NCBI GenBank assembly: GCA_030068075.1 | Contig: CM057835.1 | Coordinates: 19,431,957-19,495,956, forward strand | Reading direction: 5' to 3' | Source: Paguma larvata | Taxonomy: Eukaryota; Chordata; Mammalia; Carnivora; Viverridae | DNA length: 64,000 bases | Part shown: in pieces, positions 33,381-43,485 of the stretch | How the letters are laid out: every line of letters starts with the position of its first letter | Numbering within the stretch: the stretch's first letter is position 1 | Made by a program: the position numbers and the translations under genes | Notes under the pieces: generated by a model | Told to the model about the DNA's origin: nothing | What the model saw: only the letters and a program-made list of their open reading frames with translations | Databases searched by the model: none

Positions 33381-33601
33381 CCGGGGCGCCTGGGTGGCTC
33401 AGTTGGTTGAGGGTCCGACTTCAGTTCAGGTCATGACCTCACGGTTTGTGAGTTCGAGCCCCACATTGGGCTCCATGTTGATGGCTTGGAGCCTGGAGCC
33501 TGCTTCAGATTCTGTATCTCCTTCTCTCTCTGCCCCTCCCCTGCTCATCCTCTGTCTCTCTCTCTCTCTCGAAAATAAAATAAACATTAAAAAAAAAAAA
33601 A
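33381..33601 (+). mobile_element. SINEC (felid tRNA-Lys SINE)
   Basis: AGAATGCTGGACTTG (33366-33380) and AGAATTCTGAACTTG (33602-33616) are target-site duplications matching at 13 of 15. The A tail is short (about 13). Confidence 0.96.
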
Positions 33602-33649
33602 AGAATTCTGAACTTGTCTTCAGAGTGCTTCTTGTGGAGATTTGGTATG

Positions 33650-33770
33650 GGTTTGTTGTACACTACTTCTGTGACTTATGGGAAGTGACCTCACTTCTCT
33701 GTGACTCAGTTTCTTCATCCGTAGAACGGTGTGCTTGCCTACCCTTTAGGGATATCCCTGTATATCAGGT
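33650..33770 (-). mobile_element. MIR fragment
   Basis: CTTCTGTGACTTATGGGAAG, GACCTCACTTCTCTGTGACT and CAGTTTCTTCATCCGTAGAA give the antisense MIR core. Confidence 0.8.
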
Positions 33771-34009
33771 AAGGCCCCAACTCATTTCTAGTGGGAGGAG
33801 GTTTGAACCATACTTTCCCTGGTCCCTGATGTATATTTTCCCTCTTACACTCACGATCACACATTTGTGGGGCTGATAGGCTGCGAGAAAGTCTATGGCT
33901 GGAGAACTCTGAGCAAACTCAAGTGGAGGTCAACACACAAGGTCTGCTTTTCTACGGGCCCTTTGAAGACTGTACTGTAATATTCTGAGCTGCATATTAA
34001 ATGCAGGCC

Positions 34010-34270
34010 AGTGGGACTTGGGCCGAAAACGGTGATATATGAACACTTAAAAATATACAAGTCACTAAAAGGATTGGTTCAAATGGCTAATAAATTTGGA
34101 ACAAATACAAAGAAATACTTTTCCATGCAGAGTGTGGTCAACCTGTGGAATTCGCAGCTGCAGGAGGTAATTGAGTCAAATGCCGTGGGTGGATTTCATA
34201 AAAAGTTGGTGTGGCAGACAGCTGCCTGGGCGATACAAATTGCGCTGTTAAAATTATGCACTGGTTAGGC
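34010..34270 (+). mobile_element. CR1/L3-clade LINE 3' tail fragment
   Basis: The plus-strand frame from 34011 stays open for 85 codons and carries VVNLWNSQLQEVIES followed by a Phe-His-Lys-Lys-Leu. This resembles the C-terminal tail of CR1/L3-type reverse-transcriptase proteins ('vv..Wn.lp.evve....F...L'). At DNA level GTGTGGTCAACCTGTGGAAT is the usual landmark. Upstream polymerase domains are absent, so it is a relic and not a functional gene. It could be another LINE clade. Confidence 0.6.
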
Positions 34271-35994
34271 ATTCGCCATTGTAGCAATGGGACAGAAGTC
34301 TCTGGGACTAGAGGCACAAGTGAGGGCAGCAGCTATTTTTACCAGACAGCCCTTTATTTTTCTGAACTACTTTCTCACATCGCTCCTCTAAAGTTTAAAA
34401 AAAAAGGGGGGAGCAGAGGGGTGTAACTTTAACTTCTCTATTTGAGTCCCTATGTGGAAAGGAGAGCCACCAAGTATGTTTGTGGTTTTTCCTCAAACAA
34501 GAAAAATGATACAGTATCTTTTTACCTCAGGTAAGTCAAGCTCTCATGTAACTGCATGTTTCCAACTCAACTTTCCAAATGGAATATTCTTCAAAGGAGC
34601 CCAGTCAGTTTTATGAAGGTGGAAGGCTAAAGCTCTTTTTGCCTTTATGTAATTTTGGTGGTTCGCTTGGCCGTGAATCAGTTGACTGAACAGGTCTCCA
34701 GGGGATCCTGGTCCTCTAAACCCACCTGGCAGCTTCCTGAATCTTCCAGAAGCTCTCTGGGGTTACGCTAACTCTTGTCCTAAGTATTTTCAGGCAAAGA
34801 AAGCAGGAGAGCAGAGCGAATGTCTAGAGTTTTTGAAGCATTTTCCTAAAGGGCTAAGTTTGGACAAGTGCATCTCAGCGAGAGGCGCCAACATTCTGCT
34901 CTGTAGAGGAGGCTGCAGTGTTCATAAGGACATACCACCCTTCTCTCTGTCTGCTGATTCTTGGCCCTGTTCCCTTATTCTGAAATCCTGGCATCGGGAA
35001 CATTTCAGAGGCGGTGGCCCAGGTCGTTGACTCTCATTTCTCTGGCGTGTTGTGTGTTGGGGCTGGAAGATACGGAAGGTTGAGGGTGACGATGGACTCT
35101 CCAGGTTACTCTGAGAAGTGCAGGGTGAAGGCTTCAGGGTGGCTCCCAAGTTGGGAGCTGCAGAGGTCGGCGTGGATGCTGATGCTGGCACCTGGGTCTA
35201 GGTTGTACAGCCTTGTATAGACTTATATTTTATAAAATGAACACTAATCCTTTTGACTGGTCCAAGGGGAGTCCACGCTGCCAAATTCAAGAGTCCAATT
35301 GAAATAGGGCTCTTTAACTCAAGGGAAGGGTGGGTCTCACAGTGCGTGGCTTTGGTCTTTCTCTCTCTGTGAGTTTGCATTAACAGAAAATCTCTACTCC
35401 TTGGGTACAAAGCCAGAGAAGGCTTGTGAAGGACTACAGACCCTCAAAGACAGATGATGGACAAACCTGCCATCATTTCGGCTCTGTCAAAAGCTTCAGC
35501 TCATTCGCATGTTTCTGAGTCAGTAAAACCAAAAACATATTTTTCCGAACACATTTCCACCCTCCCATCATTTAAAAAATCCTGTGTAATTTAAGGGAAA
35601 TTCAATCCATATGCTTTTGATTTGTTTACACTTGTATCATCAAAATATGTTTTTAAAGAGCTTGCGGAGATCCCAAAAGACTCCTTAGCCTTTTAAATGA
35701 GCCTTTTAAAGCTTTTTTCCCCTCATAGTAAACAGGAGGTTGCATGTTGCCAAGGGTAAATGAACTTGAAAATGAGGAGGTTTGTGCTGGGCTCAGAATT
35801 TTAAATCCACCACTTCTGCTTGGGTTTGAAGTCTGAAATCAGCTCTTAAAGACTTATCTTGCCTCTGCACTGTTACCCTCCATCAGGAGAACAAGGGGGT
35901 TTGTCAGTAATAACTAAGCAAGGGACCAGAGAACTTTCTTCAGAAAACAGAAAGAAAAGACATGGATCATGTACCCATGTCCCTTCTCCTTTCA
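34271..35994. other. Unassigned stretch
   Basis: About 1.7 kb with no confident repeat or exon. A direct AGCCTTTTAAA repeat lies near 35690-35710. Confidence 0.5.
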
Positions 35995-36200
35995 AAGGAA
36001 AGAAAGAGAAAAAGAAAAAAGGAAAGAAGAAAGATGAAAAAGAAGGAAAAGAGGGAAGGGAGGGAGGAAAGAAGGAAAGTAGGAAGGAAAGAAGGAAGGA
36101 GGGAAGGAAGAAAGGAAGGAAGGAAGGAAGGAAAGAAGGAAGGAAGGAAGGAAGGAAGGAAGGAAGGAAGGAAGGATGGATGGAAGGAGAAAGGAAAAAT
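35995..36200 (+). repeat. GGAA/GAAA purine microsatellite
   Basis: About 200 bp of G/A only. It contains nine uninterrupted GGAA units (36138-36173) preceded by five more at 36114-36133. GGAA arrays are known binding platforms for ETS-family factors. The open frames here, reading as Lys/Glu/Arg or Leu/Pro/Ser runs, are artefacts of composition. Confidence 0.96.
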
Positions 36201-36735
36201 AGTCTCCAACAACCCAAAATGTCCCATTCTTCCCAGGCCAGACCCTTAGAGTTATCTCAGGAAAGTAAATGACATTGACTCTTTTTTTCTTATATCTTTG
36301 AGATCATTAAGTAACTCTTCTTCACAAAACCCTCTGTATTACATGGAATAATCAACTCTTAGGGTTGAAAAAAGCTTCCCATTTTATAGGTAAAAAACAA
36401 AACAAAACAAAACAAAAATCAACTGAGGCCCCATTTACAGTTAGCGAGGGGTCGCCCTGGGAAGAGAGCGGTTTGCTGATTCCTGCTCATTCTACCTCTC
36501 TCCCTGCTGCCCTCTCACCCCCAAGGCAATTTTGCTGGTGAGAAAATGTAAATACTGGTTACAGTGATACCTCTTCATGCTCCGGGACTACCTCTTTATT
36601 CTCGCTTGTCCCCACATTGTCCCCACATTGTCCAGACTGTGCCGGAAGTCAGGCAGAGGAAGTCAATAATTACCTGTCGGGAGAATAAGCAATTAGACCC
36701 ATGCAAACTGCATAAAGAAACTCAGAACTAAATAC
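36201..36735. other. Unassigned stretch with an (AAAAC)n run
   Basis: An (AAAAC)n run lies at about 36394-36417, and a 12-bp tandem of CCCCACATTGTC near 36610-36633. Nothing else is recognised. Confidence 0.6.
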
Positions 36736-36772
36736 ACTCACACACAGACACACACACACACACACGCACACA
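36736..36772 (+). repeat. (CA)n microsatellite, imperfect
   Basis: CA units with GA and CG interruptions. Confidence 0.93.
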
Positions 36773-37878
36773 TTAGGCATCAGGAATGCAGTTTTGCTTG
36801 AATTATTCCAGTCTCTTTTTTCTCTTTGATTTTCCTGTCCAGCCTGTTACCTGGCTTTAGCCAGATATTTCAGGCCAAGACATTTCCAGAACGATGTCCT
36901 CAGCCAGTGCTTCCTTCATATCCAAAATCAATGTCTTTAATTCTGTGACTCAAAGAAATGCAAGGGAAGACAAAACAAAGCTTACAGATGACCCCACCAT
37001 CATCACTGGGCTTGACATGGCTTTCGCCCTGCTCATGGGGGAAGTGGTGGGGCTGGGATCCCCCACCAAAGCCTCAGTCTGGGGTTACTACAGTGGCAAC
37101 ATTTGAACTAATCAGTGAGTCAAAAGCCTGCAAACTGGACTCACAGATCTGTGCCCGGGGTGACGCTTCTGATTTTAATCCAGTGATGTGTGTGTTTAAC
37201 CGAAGTCTTTCATTTTTCTTAGGAGTATTTCGCCTCTCAGAATAGTGTATTTAAACAGTAACAATTGTCCTTGGAAGCAAAAGGGGAAATATAAGCACGA
37301 CTTTTGCTTTCCTAGGTTCGATAACAATAACCTTCCCCCAAAACATATTTAATATGTCAGGTGAAATTTTGATGGAGATGTATCTGTTTGTCTCTCTATT
37401 GAGATATAAATATATCGATATATGTTCTTTCCACAGGCTCATAGATACCCTAAATTTATACAAAGTGAAATCATTCTATCATTGGCAATGGTCTGAGGTA
37501 ACTGGAAGTTTCTATGAGTTTTAGGAGTCCTCCGTCTATGTAATTGGGAATGGTTTTCCTCAGAAGAACCTGGTCAGATCGGCAGTCAAAGAATATCAAT
37601 CCCAGAAACAGCTTGGTAGGAGTTTTTGCCCCTCAGAGGCAAGGGCCTCGGTACACACCAATGTTCTTTTTGCTGTGCCTGCTTTGACTTCACTTTAAAT
37701 CTTCTTATCATTGGAGGGTTCAATGCATTTTTTCCAGAAATTTTCTGAAGACGAGACCCATGAGAAGGTGTGGGCCTCAGTTTAGACCTACCAAGTCAGC
37801 ATTTCCAGGGGAGAGGCCTGACCATAAGCGTCCCAAACAAGCCATTCAGGTAGCCTGAGAGAAATGCTGACCTCGCAT
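36773..37878. other. Unassigned stretch
   Basis: No repeat or exon is recognised. An AT-rich patch ATATAAATATATCGATATAT sits at about 37403-37422. Confidence 0.55.
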
Positions 37879-37924
37879 GTGGGCTTACATCCAGCTGGTT
37901 AGACGTGGGCTTACATCCAACTGG
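37879..37924 (+). repeat. 26-bp tandem duplication
   Basis: GTGGGCTTACATCCAGCTGG (37879) recurs as GTGGGCTTACATCCAACTGG (37905), a 26-bp period with one difference in the first 20 bases. Confidence 0.95.
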
Positions 37925-37933
37925 ACACTGAGT

Positions 37934-37977
37934 CTCTTTCTAAACTCTTTCTAAACTCTTTCTAAACTCTTTCTAAA
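37934..37977 (+). repeat. 11-bp x 4 minisatellite
   Basis: Four perfect copies of CTCTTTCTAAA stand head to tail, nine bases after the 26-bp duplication. Confidence 0.97.
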
Positions 37978-38184
37978 CTGTGCTCTTTCCACTTTGCCCA
38001 CCTGCGTCTTTGGCGAGCAAGGTTGGGCTTTCTGGACAGACCCATGAGCAGGACTTAGAAGTTCTGGACTTGCATGTCCTTGCATAAGTATCTAAAATTC
38101 TCTCACTCTTGATATCCCCCCCCGTGCCAATTTCAGAGCTAAGAGGAGATCTTACCATTGTCCAGAGACAACGGTAACAATGAC

Positions 38185-38290
38185 GGTACATCCCATAAAA
38201 GCAGGGGCTGCTTCTTTCTGACCTCTGAAGCCCCAGCACCTAGTATATAGAGAAGATCAATGAAATGTTTGTTGAAGAAAGAACGACTTA
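38185..38290 (+). mobile_element. L2 LINE 3' end fragment
   Basis: CATAAAAGCAGGGGCTGCTT, GAAGCCCCAGCACCTAGTAT and GAAATGTTTGTTGAAGAAAG match the L2 3' end ('ccccagcacctag ... aaatgtttgttgaatga'). Confidence 0.75.
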
Positions 38291-38517
38291 GGAATGTGGC
38301 CTACTGAACTGTATGGTCCTCAATACAAAAGCTTTTGCGTGCTTTCGCCTTCCAGGTCCACATGTGTAAAAATCATTTTTATAAGAGGGAATCTGTTGTT
38401 ACAGAGCAGTACTTTTATGAAGGTTCATCACAAATGTGGGCATTTGCTTTCACCGACACATCTATGCAAACTCTATATTATCTTTGGATTCGAGTTGTTT
38501 CAAAATGAGTCACTGTC

Positions 38518-38739
38518 GGGGCACCTGGGTGGCTCAGTCGGTTAGGTGTCCGACTTCGGCTCAGGTCATGATCTCGCGGCTTGTGGGTTCGAGCCCCACA
38601 TTGGGCTCTGCATTGGCAGCTTAGAGCCTGGAGCCTACTTTGGATTCTATGTCTTCCTCTCTCTGTCCCTCCCAACTCGCACTCTGTCTCTCTCTCTCTG
38701 TCTCTCTCTCTCTCTCTTAAAAATAAACATTAAAAAAAA
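38518..38739 (+). mobile_element. SINEC (felid tRNA-Lys SINE)
   Basis: AAAATGAGTCACTGTC (38502-38517) and AAAATGCGTCACTGTC (38737-38752) are target-site duplications with one mismatch. The CT-rich region holds a long TCTC array. Confidence 0.97.
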
Positions 38740-38752
38740 ATGCGTCACTGTC

Positions 38753-40368
38753 TTTAAGAACATAGGAGAAGAGCCTCTTCCTTGTCTCCCACGTCCAACC
38801 TGAAATCCCGAGACCTTTAAGTCACATCCTCTGTTTTCTTTAAAAAAGAAATGCAGACAACACTGTTGTTTTCCATTTAGCCTTTTCCACATGTCCCGGA
38901 GAACAGACCATTTCCAGGGAAGCATGTTACAATTTAAAGCCTTACAACATCAAAATTCACTTAAAAAACCCGGGAGGTCAGCCCATCCTCTGCGAGGCTG
39001 CTATTAATTTAAACGTCCTGTGTGGATACAACACAGGTGCAAGGCTTTAAAAGGAGTCAGGAAATGAAGTGACGGAAGACATCGGGCACTGGCCTGAAAC
39101 CTGACTTCATGACTTGCAAGATGGCGGAGCAGGAGCGAAACCAGAGGAGAATCATGTGTGGATAGAATTCTACAGGTAAAGCCGGCAGGTCAGTGAGCAT
39201 TCTTGTCTCCATCTGGTCCACATTTGATGGCTTCACGGGACGATAGAGGGAGCTGGGGAGGAGAGAAGGGCTGAGGAGGGAGGGCAGGAGGAAACCAGCA
39301 GGTCGTGAAGTCTGATTCAAGCTCTCCCCTGGCTTCCTCTTGATCGTTTTAAAAGGAGGTGTGACTCCACAATGCGGCAGCCTCTGGCACATTCTTTACC
39401 CATATTTTGAGAAAGAAAGGCAATCAAGAAAACAAGGAATGTCAATGCGTGATACTTCACAGACCCGGGGGACGGAAACATTTTTTTTTTTTAAGTCGGT
39501 GGTTAAGTTCTGTGATCATTTGGTCCTTGTTCAGGATTTTAAGTAAACCGTTGGACTGAAATTGTTAGCACCGGGGTTGTGTCAGAAAGCCAAAATTCAT
39601 GACTCGTCACTGGGTTTGTTATACGACCTGTGGGGGTGTTATTTGTGAACTGATGCTGTCGAGAACACTCCCAGAAAAAAAATCAGAACACGTGATATAT
39701 CCCAGGGACCACCACTTCATTTCAGGTTTTTATTAACCTGAACGCAATGCAAATGAAGGTTCAGCTAACTTGGAGACTCGCGTTCCAGGAGACGCCCGAA
39801 TAGAGACTTGGGAAGAACATCTGAAGGACACCAGCCTGCCCTAGAAAAGAAGCCATCTTATCTCCATTGCCAATCCTTCTCCTGTCTCCCCGCAGAGTGC
39901 TGACTTCTCCAATTTATTTCCCATTTACGAAGACTGGGATTAAGATGTTTGCCTGTATACATGTCCAGGGATTGTATTCTACTGAGAATTCTGTTCTCTC
40001 AATTAACATATAAGTCCCTAAAGGAAAGAAATATGCCTATCCTTTTAGTTGTACCCAAGCACCTGGTGCCTTACAAAATGAACCCTATGAGCTCAAAAAC
40101 TAGTTGCTGACTTGACTGATAAGAAAACCTTGTCTGATCAGAGAGTGTGCCTGATACAGGCACAACTTCCAGCATTGATCACATTGCTCTACTTGAACAA
40201 ATGCCCTGAATGGACTCATGAGTTGCAAATCTGTTGACAAATCTTCCAGAACAAAATGTGAGAAGAGTTAAAGCCAAGAAGACGGCTTGGGTTGAAGACA
40301 ACCACCTAGAGAGAGTTATTCTACTTCCTTGTATACTTTCTCTGTGAAACTGATGGCAGGGATTGTGT
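38753..40368. other. Unassigned stretch
   Basis: No confident repeat or exon. It contains a T run (39480-39492), an L2-like trace at about 40040-40080 (CCAAGCACCTGGTGCC), and the hairpin listed separately. Confidence 0.5.
39714..39758. repeat. Short inverted repeat with an octamer
   Basis: TTCAGGTT (39721-39728) and AACCTGAA (39735-39742) form a perfect 8-bp stem with a 6-base loop. An outer arm CTTCAT (39715-39720) can pair with ATGAAG (39753-39758). ATGCAAAT lies at 39747-39754. Confidence 0.6.
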
Positions 40369-40377
40369 CTCATTCGT

Positions 40378-40598
40378 TTTTTTTGTTTGTTTGTTTGTTT
40401 GTTTGTTATTTGGCATTTGTTTTTCGAGAGACAAAAACAGAGTGTGAGTTGGGGAGGGGCAGAGAGAGAGGGAGACAGCAGGCTCCAGGCTCTGAACTGT
40501 CAGCACAGAGCCTGAGGTAGGGCTCAAACGCACAAACCATGTGATCATGACCTGAGCTGAAGTCGGACGCTTAACTGACTGAGCCACCCAGGCGCCCC
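40378..40598 (-). mobile_element. SINEC (felid tRNA-Lys SINE)
   Basis: The antisense tail is a (TTTG)n run. The body holds CTGTCAGCACAGAGCCTGAG and ends GAGCCACCCAGGCGCCCC. Its flanks TCTCATTCG and TCACTCATC match only loosely. Confidence 0.95.
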
Positions 40599-41589
40599 TC
40601 ACTCATCTTTAAAAACAACTGGTATAATGCTTTACAGGAAATGGGAAGTCTATACACATTTGTCCTATAAAATTGGGAGAATATTTGGATCACTTTAATT
40701 TTGCCTGTTGCCTTTGTATTTGCATTATACTGTATCATACATTCTCTCTGACTGAGGAAGAGACCAACATTAGACCGAACTTTACTTGTCCACTTCAAAG
40801 CCTGTGTCTGAGCTAGATATCCTCTCCAAATGAGAAGAGCTACAGACCTTGGTGAAGATGATGCCTTGGAACCTGAGGGTGCTAACCTAGCCCTCATAGC
40901 AATTTCATTCATCTGTGTCTTCACCTTTCCTGGTTGGTAAGGTTTTGGTGATAGAAGTCGCCAACCAAAAACCCACTTACATTAATGGATTGCAAAGCAG
41001 AGGTAGATAAAAATTTGGAGACGTGTTCTGCCAGCCAAGTGGGTCAGAAGAACACTTGTAGCCAACATGAGAGAATTCATATTTTAGGTCTTGGCCACCA
41101 GACTTGTAAGCCTTTATAAAAGTCAGAAACAGGATCTCCAAGGAGAGAAAAGAGTGAAGCAAGATGCTCATCAGACAATCAGGGACAGCCAGCAAGCTCA
41201 GCCATGCACCAGACCAATATGTTTCTAAATACATATCGGTAGTTATACCAAGAAAAACCACATGTGCACCAAAATATTGGTGTTTGGAATTAAAAACATG
41301 ATTTGCTTGTTGGACAGATTAATAACATCCACAGATTAATCGGTGCTGCAGGTGCCTTATTTCTAAATGGTTTACAAGTTTGGAGTGGCAGAAAAAAATG
41401 GGCACGGCAGTGTGTTCTTTGCACACATAAAAATGCCATGTGTTACATATGTTTTGTGGGTCTAGAAAGATCTTCTCTTTTTTGGAAGGGCTTCTGTAAA
41501 CTGGAAAAGTGCGAATTAGTTACAAAGCTGAATTCTGCTTGGTAGTACATAGAAAAGTACAAGGCATAAGGTGAGGACATCTCCCTCAG
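40599..41589. other. Unassigned stretch
   Basis: About 1 kb with no recognised repeat, exon or RNA gene. Confidence 0.5.
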
Positions 41590-41815
41590 TGCAATGGTCA
41601 GTAGAGTCTGTCAGCCATGATACAGATGGACCCACTTCTCACCTCCTCCATGACCGTCATCCTCATCCAAGCCATGAACACCTTTCACTTGGATGATTGC
41701 AGCAAGTTCTCCTTGCTTCCGACCTCACCTTTCCACCCTTGTTTCCAACACAGGAGCCTAAGCAATTCTTTTACAATGCACATCAGAGGATATTAAGCTT
41801 CTGAGCTTCCACAGG
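41590..41815 (+). mobile_element. L2 LINE, left part of a split copy
   Basis: ATCCAAGCCATGAACACCTT, GGATGATTGCAGCAAGTTCT and TTTTACAATGCACATCAGAG match the middle of the L2 3' region. The rest resumes at about 42905 after roughly 1.1 kb of inserted elements. Confidence 0.7.
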
Positions 41816-41925
41816 TTGCCAGATAAAATATGGGATGCCCAGTTAAATGTAAATTTCAAATAAATAATGAAAAACTTTAGCATAAATATCTCAAAAGTTG
41901 CATGGAGCATATTTATACTAAAAAA
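41816..41925. mobile_element. MITE-like palindromic repeat, one half
   Basis: GTTGCCAGATAAAATATGGG and ATGCCCAGTTAAATGTAAAT are landmarks of an old mammalian interspersed repeat. TTTAGCATAAATA and TATTTATACTAAA within it are inverted repeats with one mismatch, close to the palindromic centre. The expected mirror half is missing. Family name is not assigned. Confidence 0.6.
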
Positions 41926-41930
41926 TATTT

Positions 41931-42141
41931 GGGGCGCCTGGGTGGCTCAGTTGGTTGGGTGTCTTGAATTCAGCTCAGGTCATGATCTCACAGTTCGTGG
42001 GTTCAAGCCCTGCATTGGGCTCTGTGCTGACAGCTCAGAGCCTGGAGCCTGCTTTGGATTCTTTGTCTCCCTCTCTCTCTCTGCCTCTGCTTATGCTCTA
42101 TCTCTCTCTCAAAAATATATAAACATTAAAAATATATATAT
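41931..42141 (+). mobile_element. SINEC, first of a tandem pair
   Basis: Head GGGGCGCCTGGGTGGCTCAG is intact, and the tail has become an AT-dinucleotide run. The second SINE follows within about 13 bp. Confidence 0.95.
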
Positions 42142-42154
42142 ATATATTTGTTTG

Positions 42155-42373
42155 GGGGCTCCTGGATGGTTCAAGTTGGTGGAACATCCAACTTTGGCTC
42201 AGGTCATGATCTCATTGTCCGTGGGTTTGAGCTCTGTGTCGGGCTCTGTGCTGACAGCTCGGAACCTGGAGCCTGCTTTGGATTCTATGTCTTCTTCTCT
42301 CTCTGCCCCTCCCTGATCATGCTCTGTCTCTCTCTCTCTCCAAAATAAATAAAAACATTAACAAATTAAAAAA
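42155..42373 (+). mobile_element. SINEC, second of a tandem pair
   Basis: The head is decayed (GGGGCTCCTGGATGGTTCAA). ATATATTTGT at 42142-42151 and 42374-42383 is its likely target-site duplication, so it entered the first SINE's tail or the sequence just after. Confidence 0.95.
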
Positions 42374-42384
42374 ATATATTTGTA

Positions 42385-42898
42385 TTGCTTTCCTATTGCC
42401 GTAGCAAATTTTTATAAACAATGACTCAAAACCCCCCGCAAATTTATTATCTTAAAGTTCTGGAGAACAGAAGTCCAAAATGGGCTAAAATCAAAGTGTT
42501 GACAAGATTGAGTTCCTTCTGGGGGCTCTAGGAGAATGTCTGTTTCCTTATCTTTTTCACTTTATAAAGGCAGCTTGGCTCTTGACACCTTCTTTCATCT
42601 TCAAGGGAACAATCTTATCACTGACTTCAACTTGAGCCATCTCATCTCCGTCTCCAACCCATCTGCCTATCTCCTTCTCCAACCCATCTGCCTCCTCTTA
42701 TATCTTTTAAGGTTCTTTGTGATGACATTGGGCTCACCTGAATAATCCAGAATAATGGTCCCACCTCTACACAGTTAACATAATTGTCTCTGCAAATCCC
42801 TTTTGTCAAGGAAGGTAACATATTCTATATAAGAAAATAGGTTCTGGGGGTTAAGATATTAGTGTCCTCGGGGAGCCATTATTCGGCCAACTACATTG
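42385..42898 (-). mobile_element. MLT1-type MaLR LTR, nearly complete
   Basis: It contains CTTTCCTATTGCCGTAGCAA, AAATTTATTATCTTAAAGTT, CTGGAGAACAGAAGTCCAAA, GACATTGGGCTCACCTGAAT, AGTGTCCTCGGGGAGCCATT and ATTCGGCCAACTACA in antisense order. An internal 25-bp tandem repeat of TCTCCAACCCATCTGCCT (42651 and 42676) is specific to this copy. Confidence 0.9.
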
Positions 42899-42904
42899 TT
42901 TATC

Positions 42905-43485
42905 TGAAATTAAAATTTCATCAGCATTCTGAGTATTCTGTGCTTTTACTTGCTGACTCTGGCAACCTCACCCATGGCTTCCATCTTACTCAGAGGAAAA
43001 GCCTACTCCCCTCCCCTGGACTTCAGCCCTGCCCTCTATGATATGGCTTGTCATTGACTACATTCTAGCCACACTGTCCTCCTTTCTGTTTCTGGAACCC
43101 TTTCAGGCATGTTCCCCCCTCTCAGGGATTTTTGCTGGAATTCTCTCTCTCCTTTTTCCTCCCATCTCTGCATGTCCCACTGCGTTACCACGTTCAGGTC
43201 CTTAAAGAAATGTCACCTTTTCCTTGAAACTTTCCCGAAATACCGTCTACCAATCACTGGCACCCCCTAATCTCCCTCGCTTAATTTTTCTCTGTAGCAC
43301 TAGCCACTGTCGGAAGGGCTATGTATCTTCCCTACATATTTTGTTGACGGTCTCTATTTCCACCTGCTCTTTGGCCACACTGGAATCTATGTTCTAAGAG
43401 GATTTTATTCCCTGTTGCATCCCACTTGCCTGAAGGGTCCCTAACACATCAGAGCAGCTCGATACATATTTGTCGGATGACTAAA
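42905..43485 (+). mobile_element. L2 LINE, right part of a split copy
   Basis: It runs through GACTTCAGCCCTGCCCTCTA, CTTTCAGGCATGTTCCCCCC, AGGTCCTTAAAGAAATGTCA, CACTGGAATCTATGTTCTAA and CCTAACACATCAGAGCAGCT. This is the L2 3' region up to its end, continuing the copy interrupted at 41815. Confidence 0.85.

Noticed and set aside
32992..33876. 294-codon open frame as a gene
   Set aside because: Roughly a quarter of it is SINEC and MIR sequence. There is no domain and no splice-supported structure.
35873..36272. Lys/Glu/Arg-rich and Leu/Pro/Ser-rich frames
   Set aside because: These are translations of the GGAA microsatellite in different frames.
37934..37977. CRISPR-like array
   Set aside because: The repeats are 11 bp with no spacers. 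It is a mammalian minisatellite.
3047..39754. Scattered ATGCAAAT octamers (3047, 13312, 22888, 39747) as a regulatory signature
   Set aside because: Four in 64 kb is near the chance expectation and they are far apart.
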